Positions 12,800 through 25,751 of a stretch of DNA of 64,000 nucleotides are shown in pieces. The first letter of the stretch is position 1. Every line of letters begins with the position of its first letter. This DNA is from Apis mellifera (lineage: Eukaryota; Arthropoda; Insecta; Hymenoptera; Apidae). The notes under the pieces are model-generated. The model searched no databases. It was not told where the DNA came from and was given only the letters and a program-made list of their open reading frames with translations. The stretch is from positions 3,566,501 through 3,630,500 of the forward strand of contig NC_037642.1 in the NCBI RefSeq assembly GCF_003254395.2. The letters are read 5' to 3'. A program made the translations under genes and the position numbers.

Positions 12800-13920
12800 T
12801 TCACATTAGTGTTAGTATTATTAATATCGCGAAATGCGTATTATCAAGGCTTCTTTGCATAATGAATTAATTTAATATTAGAGAATTAATAAGATTTAAA
12901 TTATGATATATCGAATGATTTATTATTTTTAAAATTTTGTTTATATATATTTTTTTTTATTCTTTGCATTTTGTATCAACAAATTTATTACTTTTTTATG
13001 CGTTACATAAATCTATTTATTGATAATTTTCAACTTCGTAATTTTTAATGTTTAGCTAAATGGAGCAAAGATCGGTTTTAAATACTCTTCACGTGTATTG
13101 AACTGATTTTGACAGAGATCATATTTACAAATAATCATAACACCATATCCAATATTAATTTCTTATCAATATTATGTTCTCTTATCTATTTCTTAGAATT
13201 TCTTGTTTCTAAATGAATACAAGATGTAGTAACTTTATTAATACAGTTTACTGTATTTTATAAGTTATTTAAGAATTTTATAATTTTATAACAAAGGCTA
13301 TTTTGAATAGGTAAATATACTTAGTGATTTCTGAAAATCATTTGAATTTCTTTTAAGAATAAGATTTTAATGAATTAGAATTGTGATTTTCGTTGAAACT
13401 CGACAACATATACGAATATACTATGTTGCACTTGTATTAGTAATCTCTTTTTCTCAATGACTCAGAAAGAAAAATTTTGAAAATTCTTCTTTAATTTCTG
13501 GATTGCAAGATTTCATTCATTGCCAAAGAATTTCTTTATATAAAGAAAATAAATGAAAGTCACAGAAGAAACATTTAATAAAATTTATAATAATACAAAT
13601 TTTTCTAAATTTGACATTAATTAGTTGATTAAAATATATATTTTCATCAACTATAACTTCAAATAATATATTAATATAATTTATAAAAAAAAATCATCTT
13701 TATTACTAGATTTAATTATTCCCCGTATGATTTATTGTACTTTGTCCACATTTCTGTGTTTGAACATTATACTCATAATTACTAACATTATAGCACTCTT
13801 ATGTACAACAATCGTCCAGGAGGGAATACATCAAAAGGCGCATTCATAATTCTCATAAATTACTAACTCGTTATTATTACTATATTTTCTTGGCTCAATT
13901 CTATAATAATTGTTCACAAG
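12800..13920. other. AT-rich non-coding stretch
   Basis: I see only AT-rich sequence with short homopolymers and no supported gene, RNA or repeat. Confidence 0.55.
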
Positions 13921-14770
13921 CCATCTGCCTTAATTCCCAACGTAGATCTAACGTAGATGCTACTTTCCTTCGTGAACACTACACTTGGTCAATATGTACA
14001 TAGCTTAATACAGAGGCATCGAGGCGGGTCGGATTTTCACCTACACAATATCATTTACGGCTCGCAACACGCGAATGTTGCACTTTGATACACTGACAAT
14101 CGTCAGGAAGCCGTGTGTTCAAACGTCGTTTCTATTTTAGAACGTTGTATTCACCGCGCTAAGTACATAGTTACACACCGTACCACCGGCGACTATCTAA
14201 CAAGACGATTATTTTCACGGTCACATAACCGGCTTAATAAGCGTGCTCAACTAGCGATGGAGGAAAAGAGATATATATAGCAGAGAGGCATATTGTCGAA
14301 TCGCTATGATTTCGTATTTTATAAATTGGAATCAGAAATGAAATTGGTTCAATCATCGTCGCTGATTCACCGATGAGTTAGCTATCCTTGGTTCCGATTA
14401 GTACGTAGCCAATTTGCATCCCGTCACTCCATTACAAGTCCAACTTTTCTCGCCTGAATTAACAACCAGATTCGCTCAGGATCAAGACGAGATTCTTTTT
14501 ACTTGCTTTATAATTAGAGCGCTATTGCGCGGTCGCTCATAATACTCGTTCCATCCATCTTTCGCATTAGTATGCTGGCTGCGTTGTGTGATAGATGTCG
14601 ATGATTTTTTCGATTAGGAATAACTGTATGAAAAACGAGGCATTCAGAGATAAATGATCGGTATGCGACGATTTTATCTTCTGAAACATCTCGAGAATAT
14701 GAAATGTGCAACATTCTCAAGAAGATTATCGAAGACCTAGAAGATCAACTGTGACAAGTAACTTTCAAGT
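13920..14770. other. GC-richer island, possible regulatory region
   Basis: About 850 bp with many CpGs, several GTAC/ACGT words and a TATATATAG motif at 14,272-14,280. A 68-codon minus frame (14,514-14,720) is the longest frame and is unremarkable. No exon can be bracketed with confidence. It may be a promoter-proximal or conserved non-coding block. Confidence 0.3.
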
Positions 14771-17480
14771 ATGATCTACTAGGTCGATTTTTTCGTTGGT
14801 CTTTTTGAATAACTTGTTTTATGTGTATATATATATACAATTTTGATAGAATGGAATTATATTTATTTAAATTTCATTTATCGTCAATAGTTAATTAAAT
14901 GAACTTTAAGTTTCTTATTGAACTCTAAGTTTATTATTTGAATTGATACAGAGTATCAATCCAATTATATAAATATTTGCTATCAACGAAAACATTTTCC
15001 ATGTCGTATATATTTGATTTATTTATATTTGATTAATTTTTTTTATGAAAATTTTTATATTATGTATTATTCAATGCATGTACTAAAACAATATAATAAA
15101 AATAGAAGATTAACATAATGGTGTTTTGAATATAATAAAATAGCATATTTGCATAACTCGAGGAATTAAAAGCAATTATATCTATATGGGTATATACTTT
15201 TACAAATAAAATTATTTATAGATATTTTTTTATATATTTCTTATATATTATAATATATTACAATTCTAATATTAAATACAATATTTTATTTTCAAGAAAC
15301 AGTTTTATTAGATGTTAATAATTTTCAAAACTTTGAAATATTTTAAAAAATATTGTAATTTAATTACATAAAAATTATTTTCACGATATGAGATTTTACT
15401 CATTGGAATTCACATAAAATATATAATAATCTATAGAATAGATGCATAGAGGAAGTTTTGCTTTGATGTTATTCTGGATACTAAATATATTTTGTGAATG
15501 GTACAACTATTTATATAACAATAGGTAAGTAGATTTTCATTCTTTTGTACTGTATTTTTCATAAGATACAATGAAATAATACAATAGGAAGAAATTATGA
15601 ACGACGTCATTATTTTTTTTTCAAATTAAAAGAAATTAAAAGAATAAAATAATCTTAAATAAAAGTTACAATATATATTATATAACCGGATTAAATTCTA
15701 GTAATATCTACTATTTTTCCTAACACTTTTTAAATAGTATTATTTGAAATAACGTTTTAAATTATTTCAAATTAAAAGTATAAACACATCTATGGATAAT
15801 TGTAAAGTAAAATTACATATTACTTCCATTCTAAAATATTTCATTAGATGATATTATTTCAAATATGTTGATATTTACTGAAAATATCGAAAAACCCAAC
15901 TTTTTGAGCAGAAAACAAAATTTTTGTAATATATAAGTGTATATTTTTTTATAGAAAAGTAATGTGTAAAAACGAAAAAGAAAAACAAAATTTTTAGGAA
16001 AAAATTGATATTAATGTATGTAAATTGTAAAACTAGCATAAGTTGAAAAAAAGCATGATAAAGAATGTTGAAATGTAAATAAATTATCTGTAGATATGAT
16101 GTCTGACGCAACTAGGTATTTATTATTAAGAATTATCTAGAAAGTATTAGAAAAAGAATGTTCTAACATAAAGTTGTTTATGCCACTATTCACATATGCA
16201 TATAATTGCATTATTTTTATTTTCAAACAAGATTTCATTTTTTTTTGACATTATTGAATAATTTAATCATCTATTTCAAATGTGCAATCAATATATATTT
16301 AAACATATTTAGATTATTATTTGGATTAATTAAATTCATTTAACATTAATATGAATTATATTATATTATATATATATTAAAATTATTCGATTCTATATTC
16401 GCTCTTATTTAATCTGTGAAAGCTCATTCCAGTTACATACATAGAATGGTATTTGTGCTATATTATTCTAATCTGTTATTCAATTGACGAAGAATGATTT
16501 TTTCTATTGGTATGATAAATCATTATATTCGTTGAAACTTTAAAAACACGCTTCATAAATTTTATATCTACATGAGGCAAGTTAATTTGAAAATTTCCAA
16601 TTCAAAAATTTATTATGTTTTTAAATGGCATGGTTATTGAACGTGGTCCATTATAATATATATTACTTGCACTTCTTTAATATTTATCATTTCGCAATGA
16701 AAAAACTCTTGTATGTAGGTATCGATATAGGTATCTTAAAATATGAAATTTATATGTTAAACTCGTATTACCTTGAGCACCTTTCAGACATATTTATTAA
16801 TTACCTTTCACGTGAATTGGTCGGGTTATCGTATCTTATTCCATTTCCAATTTTGTAGCTCCAATTTTATAACTTAACATTAATCAAAATCGGTAACAAT
16901 ATATTAATGTATACATATATAGGATACCCAATTAGATTATTTTCAATAAGTCATTTGTTTTTGACAGGATAAAATTTCTTGGGAGATATCTTTTTTATAT
17001 TTAAAATTATGCGAAGGTTAATATTATAAATAAATACTAATTAAAATATGTAATTTCTTCTTAATTAAAACAATTTCAATCGCCCTGAAATTTTAAAAGA
17101 AGAAGAATATCTAGAAAATTATTTATTTATTCCACAATTTCCAATTTTATTGTTATTCGAAATAAATATTTTCCACTACATTTCTTGAATTGATATTTTT
17201 TTTAGGAAAAACTTGAAATATTAAAATTAATTTAAAACAAATTTAAATATTAAATAATAAATAATTACTAGGATAAGAAAAATAAATTTATATTATATTA
17301 ATGAAATGAAAATATAAATATAATTCAAATTAAATAGAATTTAAGTTAGTGTTAAAGAAAATTATAAAGGGAATTGTTAACCTCTTTTTTTCGATCTTGA
17401 CATAGTATAGACATATTAGCCCGATAAGACATACTTGCATCATATTTACGTTGTACACACATATATAGCATTATATACAT
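14770..17480. other. AT-rich non-coding stretch
   Basis: Very AT-rich throughout, with a small hairpin (TTGATAC/GTATCAA, about 14,943-14,959). The frames at 15,875-16,111 and 16,625-16,858 consist mostly of AT-rich codons and lack splice context. Nothing else is supported. Confidence 0.55.
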
Positions 17481-17990
17481 CATATTTTATTGTTTATTGA
17501 ATCTCTCCCTCTCAATTTAAGATGCAAAATACTATCTCATATGAATTATAAAAAGATCGATCGATTTACATATTTTTCCCATAATTGTCACAAATTGGAA
17601 CTGCTTTCCTCTCGAAGTTATGAACGTTTCCTTAAGACATCTTTCTCTTTACCGTGTATAATAAAAATAATGGAAACGCGTATACCATGAGTTGTGGATC
17701 TTGTGGACTTGTTTTTCTTATCAAGCCGACACGCCTTACTTGCGTCGTTCCAAAATGTTATATCCATCTTACTCCCGGATAAAAATTGTTCGAGGCGTTT
17801 TTTCGATCTTGCGATTACGTCGGGCTTTTAAAAATGCATACGTTACGAATAATATTTATACTACCCTGGATATCGGGGATAATTGGCTCGTACCGGTTTA
17901 TGTTTCTTCCCTTTCGTTTTCTCAAATTAATCCAAATCGGATCGTTTCTTAATCCGACGTTCGTTTAACCGCGAAATTAAAGATTAATAA
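17480..17990. other. GC-richer island with overlapping short frames
   Basis: Three plus-strand frames overlap here (17,490-17,690; 17,692-17,952; 17,786-17,968), two beginning at non-ATG codons. A further 31-codon ATG frame begins at 17,687 with four Cys residues (positions 3, 6, 19, 24) and closes with TAA. The overlap of several open frames reflects local GC content more than coding. I cannot choose a real product. Confidence 0.25.
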
Positions 17991-17999
17991 AGAGAGGAC

Positions 18000-19840
18000 T
18001 AACTTTAGTCTGATTTTATCTCTTGTAAATCTAAGTTCAATATATATATATATAAATTAGAAATCATTGGATACATTATTGTGTCCAATTATTCGATTCT
18101 ATAAGATAACATTTCTAATTAAACAGATTCGTTATAGAGACAATGAAGGATTATCTTATGCATTCCATATTTTCTTATATTGTTTCTATTTACATACTCA
18201 TTGATAATACTTAATACTTGGATTTCTTTTTATAATATTTATATTCAGACAGATTAAAATGAATACATAAATATACATAGATATGTTAAATTGTATGCAA
18301 GACTTGAATATTGTCTTGGATAAATCTGAGCAGATTTAAGGATAGTTTTTTCTCTGATTAATTATTTGTTAAATCAATGAATACCAAGAGATCTTTCATT
18401 TTTGAAAAGAGGAAGATCACGCCACGAAAATGGATATTGTTGCAATAAATCAGGATTTGTTATGCGTTATCGAAGTAAAGTGATTGATGAGTAAGATCTG
18501 CAGATTACGAAAATATCTCGTATGCTTGAACATTCCGTAGAAATCATCGCACTGTTATTAGTGTATTATTCATAGAGAGTTTGGACATTTCACGGATCCA
18601 AAGAATCCCACGGAATGGTAAAATAAATATAAAACAATCCTTAGACAAGCAAAATCCAACGATGATCGAAGTTATAATAATACGAATTAATCTCTTATTT
18701 AACAGATATCTATTTTTATGACATTCATCGTTGTAATTTTGATTGCATATTTCACAATCGTCAAAATCAACTTTATTCTTTATTCTCTATAATTATTTTT
18801 TAAATAATTTTTTTTTTTCGAGAAATTATACAGAGAAGCGACAAAATTCGTAAGAGAATTTCAGCGCAATAATGCCAATTTATACTATAATTCAACGGAG
18901 CCAACCTTAAAATTAAAATCATTCATTATACACGTGCATCTGTATTAAATCGATCGGTCGTTGGGAATTAAACAAAATTGCTTTGCAGCTTTGCAGACAC
19001 GGAATTTCTTCCTTTGATTCATGCCGCCTCGAGAATCTTTGGTAAATCCCATTTCTTTGAGCAAGTGTCCCGTTTTAATACTTTGTTTATCTCGGTTAAA
19101 GTGTCCTCGCTGATTGCAGCTTTATTATCGGCTGTTTCGTGAATACGATCAATCATGTATGCAAATAGCTCGATCACACAAGATACAAGTTATTTTAAAG
19201 CAAAGAATCGATGCACGGGTTGGAGAATTTCGATCGTTATACGTGATATTATTTTTGTATAAAAACTTTTAATTTTTTTCATCGTGTTTGACAAAATAAG
19301 TGTTCGATTAATCGGATATAATTATAATGGGATGAAATTCGTTTGACTCGAAACATTCTTTCAAATGAAATAAATACTTCGTATTATTTTCAAATTATTT
19401 GAATTGCTTAAATTGTTTTATGGACGCATAAAAAAGTATTTATATATAAAGTAAATTATTATTATACCCGTTTATATAATAGTTTCAATAAATAAAATAG
19501 AAATATAAAATGTATATAAAATTGTATACAAATTAATTTCAAGAATTTCACACGATCATAAAAAAAGAACGTTTTCTATTTAAAGCTTCTCTTTATCTGT
19601 AAAAATTTATATGGTAGAGGCGGACAAAAATAATGCAGTGTAATAATTAATAAAACATTTCTATTTATATCATCAATCTATTTTGATAGAAATATGTAGG
19701 TATTAAGAAACCAAATTGGAAGTAAGTTACAATTAATATTATCAAAACATCGAGGGAAATGTTAAAAGCGAATTATAAATATATACATTTAATGTCAATG
19801 TCAATTTCTAATCTTTGTAATAAGTTCTAAACGATTTATA
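18000..19840. other. AT-rich to intermediate non-coding stretch
   Basis: Intermediate composition at 18,400-19,250 contains scattered CpGs, otherwise AT-rich. No frame with splice context or repeat was found. Confidence 0.5.
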
Positions 19841-19853
19841 AATTATACCGACC

Positions 19854-19885
19854 TATATAGTGAGATCAAGTACGTCTCGATCAGT
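19854..19885 (+). promoter_or_regulatory. Candidate core promoter: TATA box plus TCAGT initiator
   Basis: TATATA begins at 19,854, and an arthropod-type initiator TCAGT lies at 19,881-19,885, placing the initiator A (19,883) 29 bases downstream of the first TATA base, the standard arrangement. Downstream sequence to about 19,990 is CpG-bearing (ACGTC, CGAAGT) and differs from the AT background. I found no long coding frame downstream, so a non-coding first exon or short transcript would have to be assumed. Chance matches are possible because both motifs are short. Confidence 0.3.
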
Positions 19886-19989
19886 CTAGTGACGTCTTTC
19901 TTACGAGAAATACTTCGTCCCAAAGTGGAACGAAGTCAAAAGCGAAGAACACGTAGAGATAAGTTTAGAAAAAAGTGACGTTTGTTTTA

Positions 19990-21120
19990 AATAAAACAAG
20001 GATAAACAAAACGCATAAAAACAGTATGAACTAGTTTAAATACTAAATAAATCATTTTCTTTTTTCAACAATATCTTGGTTTTTGTTGAAATAGAAATAT
20101 TATGTTGTAGTTCATGTGAAAAATAGAGAAAGATTCATTATTTTACTGATTTTAAAGTTGTTTAAAAAATACAGATCTTTATTTATTAATTTAGCATTTT
20201 TTCTAATTTCCATGAAAATTGCTTTTAAAACTTTCAATTTCGTATATTTTTTTCTTTTCTTTCCATTTTTAATTAATATGATAATTCATTTCAAATATGT
20301 TTATTTAATTAATCTTAATTAATTAAGACTTTTTATATTTGAATTAATGAGTTTCTTCAATCTTCGAGCTTTCAAATTCCAAATCTAAATGAATCACTGA
20401 TGAATAAATACTTTTTAAAATTTATTCTCATTTTCGTGAATAATTCTTTAATATTATAATAACGAAGAATTTTAATTTAAAAAAAAAAAAAACTATTTTT
20501 GAAGTATATTTACATAGAAATATATATATCTAGAAGAATAAATCTATTCAAAAAAATAAAAAAAAAGTATTATAAAAACATGTGTCATTGTATATTATAT
20601 AATATTATATACTACCTATCATAGATCATAAGTGATTCAAAATTATAGCCTATGTCATTGTCAATCTGTCATTTGAAGGTTAGTCGATCACTCTGCTAAT
20701 TTTTAAATTCAAGATGTAATTTATTTAGCGAATCTACATATAAATAAATCTTTTTTTTTTAATATTATTTTTCACATTATATGATTATGAACTACACAGA
20801 AGTTAAAGTTATTTAATTCAAAAGTTTATAGCATTAATATGAAATGAATTTTGAAACAATTTTTCAAAAGATGAAAGATGGATTTATCAATTCTTTCGAA
20901 TGATTCATATTCATATTATTTTATTTTATTTTTTGTTTTTTTTTTTTTTTTTACATTGTGTACGAATCACTGGAAATTGAGAAATTTGTCAAAAATCATG
21001 GATACTCGTGAATATTCAGTCAGACAGAATATAACGCCTGCAGACCATACCTATGCAAATTTTTTGTGGTAACAGTATAATTGAGTTTATCTTAATGAAA
21101 GAATGTATTGCACGATTGTA
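19990..21120. other. AT-rich non-coding stretch
   Basis: Contains A- and T-runs (20,480-20,492; 20,936-20,952) and no supported gene. Confidence 0.55.
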
Positions 21121-21149
21121 ACAATCAACAAGAAAAAAAAAAGTCGACG

Positions 21150-21490
21150 TATTTTGTTATCGAAAAAGACCAATTTTTATTATTAAACGATAAGTATCGG
21201 TTAAGGGATGACCACAAACAGAGATAATGGAGGAAAACGCTGTATGCAACGTCGATCTTCGAACAGCAGAGACGTAATCTGGCCGAGAATTGGCAATGTT
21301 CGCCGCAGGCTTGCATAACCGTGAGCTCAAGATTGAACAAGGAGACGCGATAAAGCGAGATGTATCTTCGCAAGTTAAAAAAGGATGGAACGCGACACGT
21401 GCATTTCTACAAATAAACGTCGCAACAATCGGTGTGTTGTATGAGCGATAGCTATTTGCAGCGGATGGTATGAGCAAATAATGGAGAATT
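21150..21490. other. GC-richer island with two overlapping minus-strand frames
   Basis: Minus-strand frames of 106 codons (21,157-21,477) and 82 codons (21,125-21,373) overlap in different phases. Both show ordinary composition, no recognisable domain, and no clear acceptor or donor at their boundaries. At most one could be coding. I treat the block as an unassigned island. Confidence 0.25.
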
Positions 21491-21499
21491 TAGTTTATT

Positions 21500-23540
21500 C
21501 GAAATTACTCGTGGTATTATTATTCGTTTCGTAATTTAAAAACATTATTGTATTATCATTTGTTCGCGATGTAATTTCATATTGCATCTAATGCATCTAT
21601 AAATAATCGCTAAATTTTTTTTCATCGGTTCTTTCTTCTTTTGTTTTTCTTTTTTAAAGAAATTTTTGGATTATTAATTAATCGTCACTAATGATTAATC
21701 GGCAAATTAATATTATTGATAGATATTCAACAATTATTTATAATGATATCAATTATTAATTCGATACACAATCATAGTATTTTAAAATTACGAAAAGGGA
21801 ATTCTTTATTGGATAATTAATATTTTTTTTCTTATAACATTTCTTCTCTGTGCATCTATTTATCTAATTTCCTTTTATTTATATAAATTTTTCTCGTACA
21901 TCTTCTCTGGAAGAGAAGTAGAGATGGATGTTTAAAATATAACTGAACATTATTGCAAAATATTTATTCTAAATCTCTTAATAATTTTTTTTTTATTTAT
22001 AACTTATGCGTATAATTTTTCATATATGTACTTATAACTATAGTTCCATATTACGTCCTTCTGCGAAAGATTTATATCCCATTTGTTTGATGAATACTAG
22101 CCAACAACTTCAACTTCTTCGTTTATTTGTACAAGCTGTTGAATAGTAGATACTAACATCCTCGATTTATAAATCGAAAGATCCTCTATAAATCTTGCTT
22201 CTTTCGTTTATCGTTTATTTATTCCTCAAAGAAACCAGTATCTCTTACTGATACTTTAAACATACAAAATGAAACTTGTTAGATACGATGCATAAGTTAA
22301 CATATTTATTTTAGAAATATTTTCTCGATTTCGTTATTATGTATCATTATTTGAAGATTATATGTTCATTATTTTCAAGGTGTACTTATCTTGTATCGTA
22401 TGAATCACTAATAATTTATGGTAATTACTTACTAACATATTTAAAATTTCGTTAGACGCACTAAAATGTTCTTTGTTTTACGCTTATTTATGAAAGAAAA
22501 TAATAGTGTTGTAAATTTTATATTACTGTTATTCTTTTGTGGCAATTATTCTGATTTAATTTAATAATGTATTAGATATACAACAAAATTAGGTAATAAT
22601 TATTTTAATAATTTGTCCATTTTGTTTATAAAATTTTTTTGTATTCTATTTTATTAATCAATCTTATTTAATATATTATATTATATAATAAATTACTTTT
22701 CTTGCAATAGTAAAGTTTCAATAGAAAATTATTTAAAAACATTGAAGAAATAAATATATGCATATCTGAATTTTTTAATACAACAATGAGTATTTTTTTA
22801 ACAAGAAATATTTATCCAAAAGATGGTAAAAGATGGTAAAAACAAAATAATATACATATAATTGATTAGATATGTTTCATATAAAATTAAAAAATATTAA
22901 TATTTTATATTTGTGCAACGAGTATCTCATTATAATACTCGTATATCAATTATTCCTTTTTATTTCCTTATTAATATATTTGCTCTTCGTTATCAATTAT
23001 TAAACAAAGTGAGGAGCATAATGTAATATTTTGATGCATGTATCTGTTATATTTCAAAAAATTTCTCATCCTTGATATATTATTTATCTAGCATATATGT
23101 TTACTATATGTTACAAGTATTTTAATAATAATATATGAAAACATGTGTTAATTAAAAGTATTTATATTTTAATTTGCACAATTTTTTTATATATTGTATA
23201 TTCCAAGAAAGTAAATTTGAAGTTTTTAAATATATAATATTTTTATAGAAGTATTATTAAAAATTAGAAGGTAATTATTAATGGAAAAATATCTTTTGAA
23301 TAAAACTTCCTTATCACAAATTTTTGAATTGAATATTTAATATTCTTATAACAGATATCTATTATTTTTATTTTATAAGATGAGGATAAATAATTTAAAA
23401 AGATCTTTATGTCTTGATTTTTTCCTTTTCATAACATCATATTCTTCTTTATTTATTTTTCACATTTTTCTTCCAAATTCTTACGAATTATTGTTCGTGA
23501 AAAATTTCGATTTCAATTACACGTATCGATATCGTATCAT
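21500..23540. other. AT-rich non-coding stretch
   Basis: Only AT-rich sequence, with a 10-bp direct duplication (AAAGATGGTA-type words at about 22,819-22,839). Nothing further is supported. Confidence 0.55.
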
Positions 23541-23563
23541 TCCCATCGCTAATACAGTTTTCT

Positions 23564-23581
23564 CGAGGCGATCACGCCTCG
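23564..23581. repeat. GC-rich stem-loop (CGAGGCG/CGCCTCG)
   Basis: A perfect 7-bp stem closes over the tetraloop ATCA. It sits at the left edge of a 300-bp segment (23,580-23,860) rich in CACGTG (23,618-23,623), TGCATA and ACATGCA words. It could be a structural mark of a small regulatory cluster. No T-run follows closely, so a Pol III terminator role is not indicated. Confidence 0.45.
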
Positions 23582-24062
23582 TGATCCACTAGATACTGTT
23601 GCACACAACCACGTATTCACGTGTATGCGATTGTGCATAGAATGTAGCACATAGAAAGCACAAGTCGTGAATTTTCCTTGACATTAGAAGTTACAATGTA
23701 TGCATATTGCACATGCAGTCATTTATGATAGTATATTCGCGCACATGCATAGTTATCGGACGAAAGAGTCAATCATTCTGTTAGATGCACAACTTGCAAC
23801 GGTTTTATCTAACGCTCTTATCATTGCATGATTCACGCGTATCCTTCGATGTAATTTGATCGTAATTGCGTATAATGTTATAGTAATTGCCGGTGTCGTA
23901 AAATTTTAATATCGTGCAACCAAAAATTTTATCTAAAATATATATTATAATTATTAATTATTACTTTCATTTTTTTTTTTTTATCGTCTTTATTATATTC
24001 GTATCGTAAAAGGAAATTTAAGAAGGAATTAAAAGTTGGAGTAGTGTCTCGATGATTATGAT

Positions 24063-24186
24063 TATAGAAGAGAAATTAAATAATAATAACTGTTATTACT
24101 ATCTATAAAAGAAGTCAGATAACAATAATTATTATTATTATTATCTAGAAAAGAAGTTGAATAATAACAATTATCATCATCAAGTT
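24063..24186. repeat. Tandem repeat, about 41-42 bp unit, three copies
   Basis: Units starting near 24,063, 24,104 and 24,146 each begin TATARAAGA or TAGAAAAGAAG and continue into an ATAATAACAA-type AT-rich tail. The second and third are closest (AAAAGAAGT shared). Divergence is mainly in the TTA/ATA microsatellite tail. Confidence 0.6.
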
Positions 24187-24529
24187 ATATTAACTTTATT
24201 TTAAAGCCTCATTAAAATTCATGATTGTACATTAATTCTACTCTGTAATTTTTTGGAGATAGTTACATTTTTCAAAAATTCTTATTAACTGCTTATATAT
24301 GCAATTGCTCTCTTATACGAGTAAACGTATTGAGGACATACCGCGAGCGATTCAACGAAATAACAGGTTGTCGATACATTTCGATTATGATGATGTAAGT
24401 CATAAATATCAAAGTCAATATTCTTCCAACTGTGATTTCGTGTAGGCTACAGTCGTAAGATTAAATCTGTTTCTCAGCCATACCATTCCCATGTGATTCC
24501 CACACCATTCGGCATAGACATGCGTGCAA

Positions 24530-24580
24530 CCAGGCAATTTGCGTGGTAAAACAAAGATTATGCAAAGATAGAATGCCTGG
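24530..24580. repeat. Imperfect hairpin CCAGGCA/TGCCTGG
   Basis: CCAGGCA (24,530-24,536) pairs exactly with TGCCTGG (24,574-24,580), and an inner TTTGC/GCAAA pair extends the structure. The pairing is asymmetric, with 1 versus 7 unpaired bases between stems, so it is a poor microRNA precursor. I note it as structure only. Confidence 0.3.
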
Positions 24581-24837
24581 GATTATTATCTCCGTATATC
24601 AGTTATTACAATGTAACTTGATATTTTCTTAATTAAAGATTAAGCTATCCTGTTAATTAAGATAATAAAATGGAAAATTATAATTTTGAAATAACTTTTA
24701 AAAATTAAACTTTGTTAGAAAGAAATTTATTTAAATTCAAATAAGTAGTTTTGATTTATACAAAATTGTTATTATTTTTCACTGTTATAAAAAATTTAAA
24801 ATCATATGTTTCAATTCAACATTTCAACATTTCATTT

Positions 24838-24891
24838 TTTGTTTCTAAAATCGATCCTCGAAAGATGTTCTATGAATATATTAAGAGCTTG
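24838..24891. mobile_element. MITE terminal fragment, copy C
   Basis: The block resembles the right terminus of the palindromic MITE at 46,008-46,303: TTTCTAAAATCGATCC, then AAAGATGTTC, then TATGAATATATTAAG, ending in CTTG next to TA (24,892-24,893). The left portion of the element is absent, so this is a truncated end. It confirms that the family has at least three members in 64 kb. Confidence 0.6.
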
Positions 24892-24959
24892 TATGTTATA
24901 AAAGATTTTCTGTGTAAAAAATATGTAAAATTTCTACAATTTTTTACACTTTTTTTGTA

Positions 24960-25530
24960 GCAATATAGTTACTTCAACTAAATTATGATTAAATATAAGC
25001 TAAATATAAATATAAACGTATCTAGTTTTCTATATTTATATAGAATATTTTATAGAATATTATTCTATATTTATATATTTCGTATATTGTTCATTTATTA
25101 AAATCGTTTCTGCAAATTTATATAATTTTTATTAATACAATTAAAAAAAATTTAATTTAAAATGATAATTTCATTTTTTAATTAGTACAACGAATATTTT
25201 CTTACTCTGGATATGCATATCTTTTTGCATGTTATGCGCATTCTGCATATTTTTACATATTTAAATTTTTAACAATCTGTTTGCTAGTATTCAATGTTAA
25301 TATTAGCTTTGTTTAAAGAATATATGTTATTTTTCTATTTTTTTCTTCGCGTGTAAATTTTAACGATTGAATTAATTGATTGTATTATATCAATATGGCA
25401 ATAAAAATTTAATATTACATGTTTATAATGTAATTGTACATTTTCTAAAAAAAGACAACTTACTAAATTGTCTGAAAAATCTTGTTATTTAGAATAAAAG
25501 AAATATCGCTAAGAATAAAATAAAGAATTT
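24960..25530. other. AT-rich non-coding stretch
   Basis: A short direct repeat of TCTATATTTATATA (about 25,029-25,080) is the only structure noted. No gene is supported. Confidence 0.5.
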
Positions 25531-25751
25531 AGAAGTTCAATTAATGAAACTTTTCTTTGAAAATGATTTACAAGTTCAAATATCTATTATTTAAACTTTC
25601 AATTAATAAATTAATTGAATTGTTAATGAACTATTGAAGTAGTTATTTATCTAATTTATTAACTGAAAGTTTAAACAACAAAGAAATTCTTGTGAACTAT
25701 GCAAGTCATTTTCAAAGAATGTGACTTTCACTGATTGGCTTTTGAACTTTA
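25531..25751. mobile_element. Foldback (palindromic) element of about 220 bp
   Basis: Three inverted pairs lie in register around a centre near 25,633. The inner arms are 25,590-25,613 and 25,652-25,675, 24 bases with one mismatch. The middle arms are CTTTGAAAATGA (25,555-25,566) and TCATTTTCAAAG (25,706-25,717), perfect over 12 bases. The outer AAGTTCAA (25,533-25,540) matches TTGAACTT (25,742-25,749). No coding capacity is present. The arms differ from the TA-flanked MITE, so this is a separate family or an unrelated foldback. No target-site duplication could be fixed. Confidence 0.6.
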
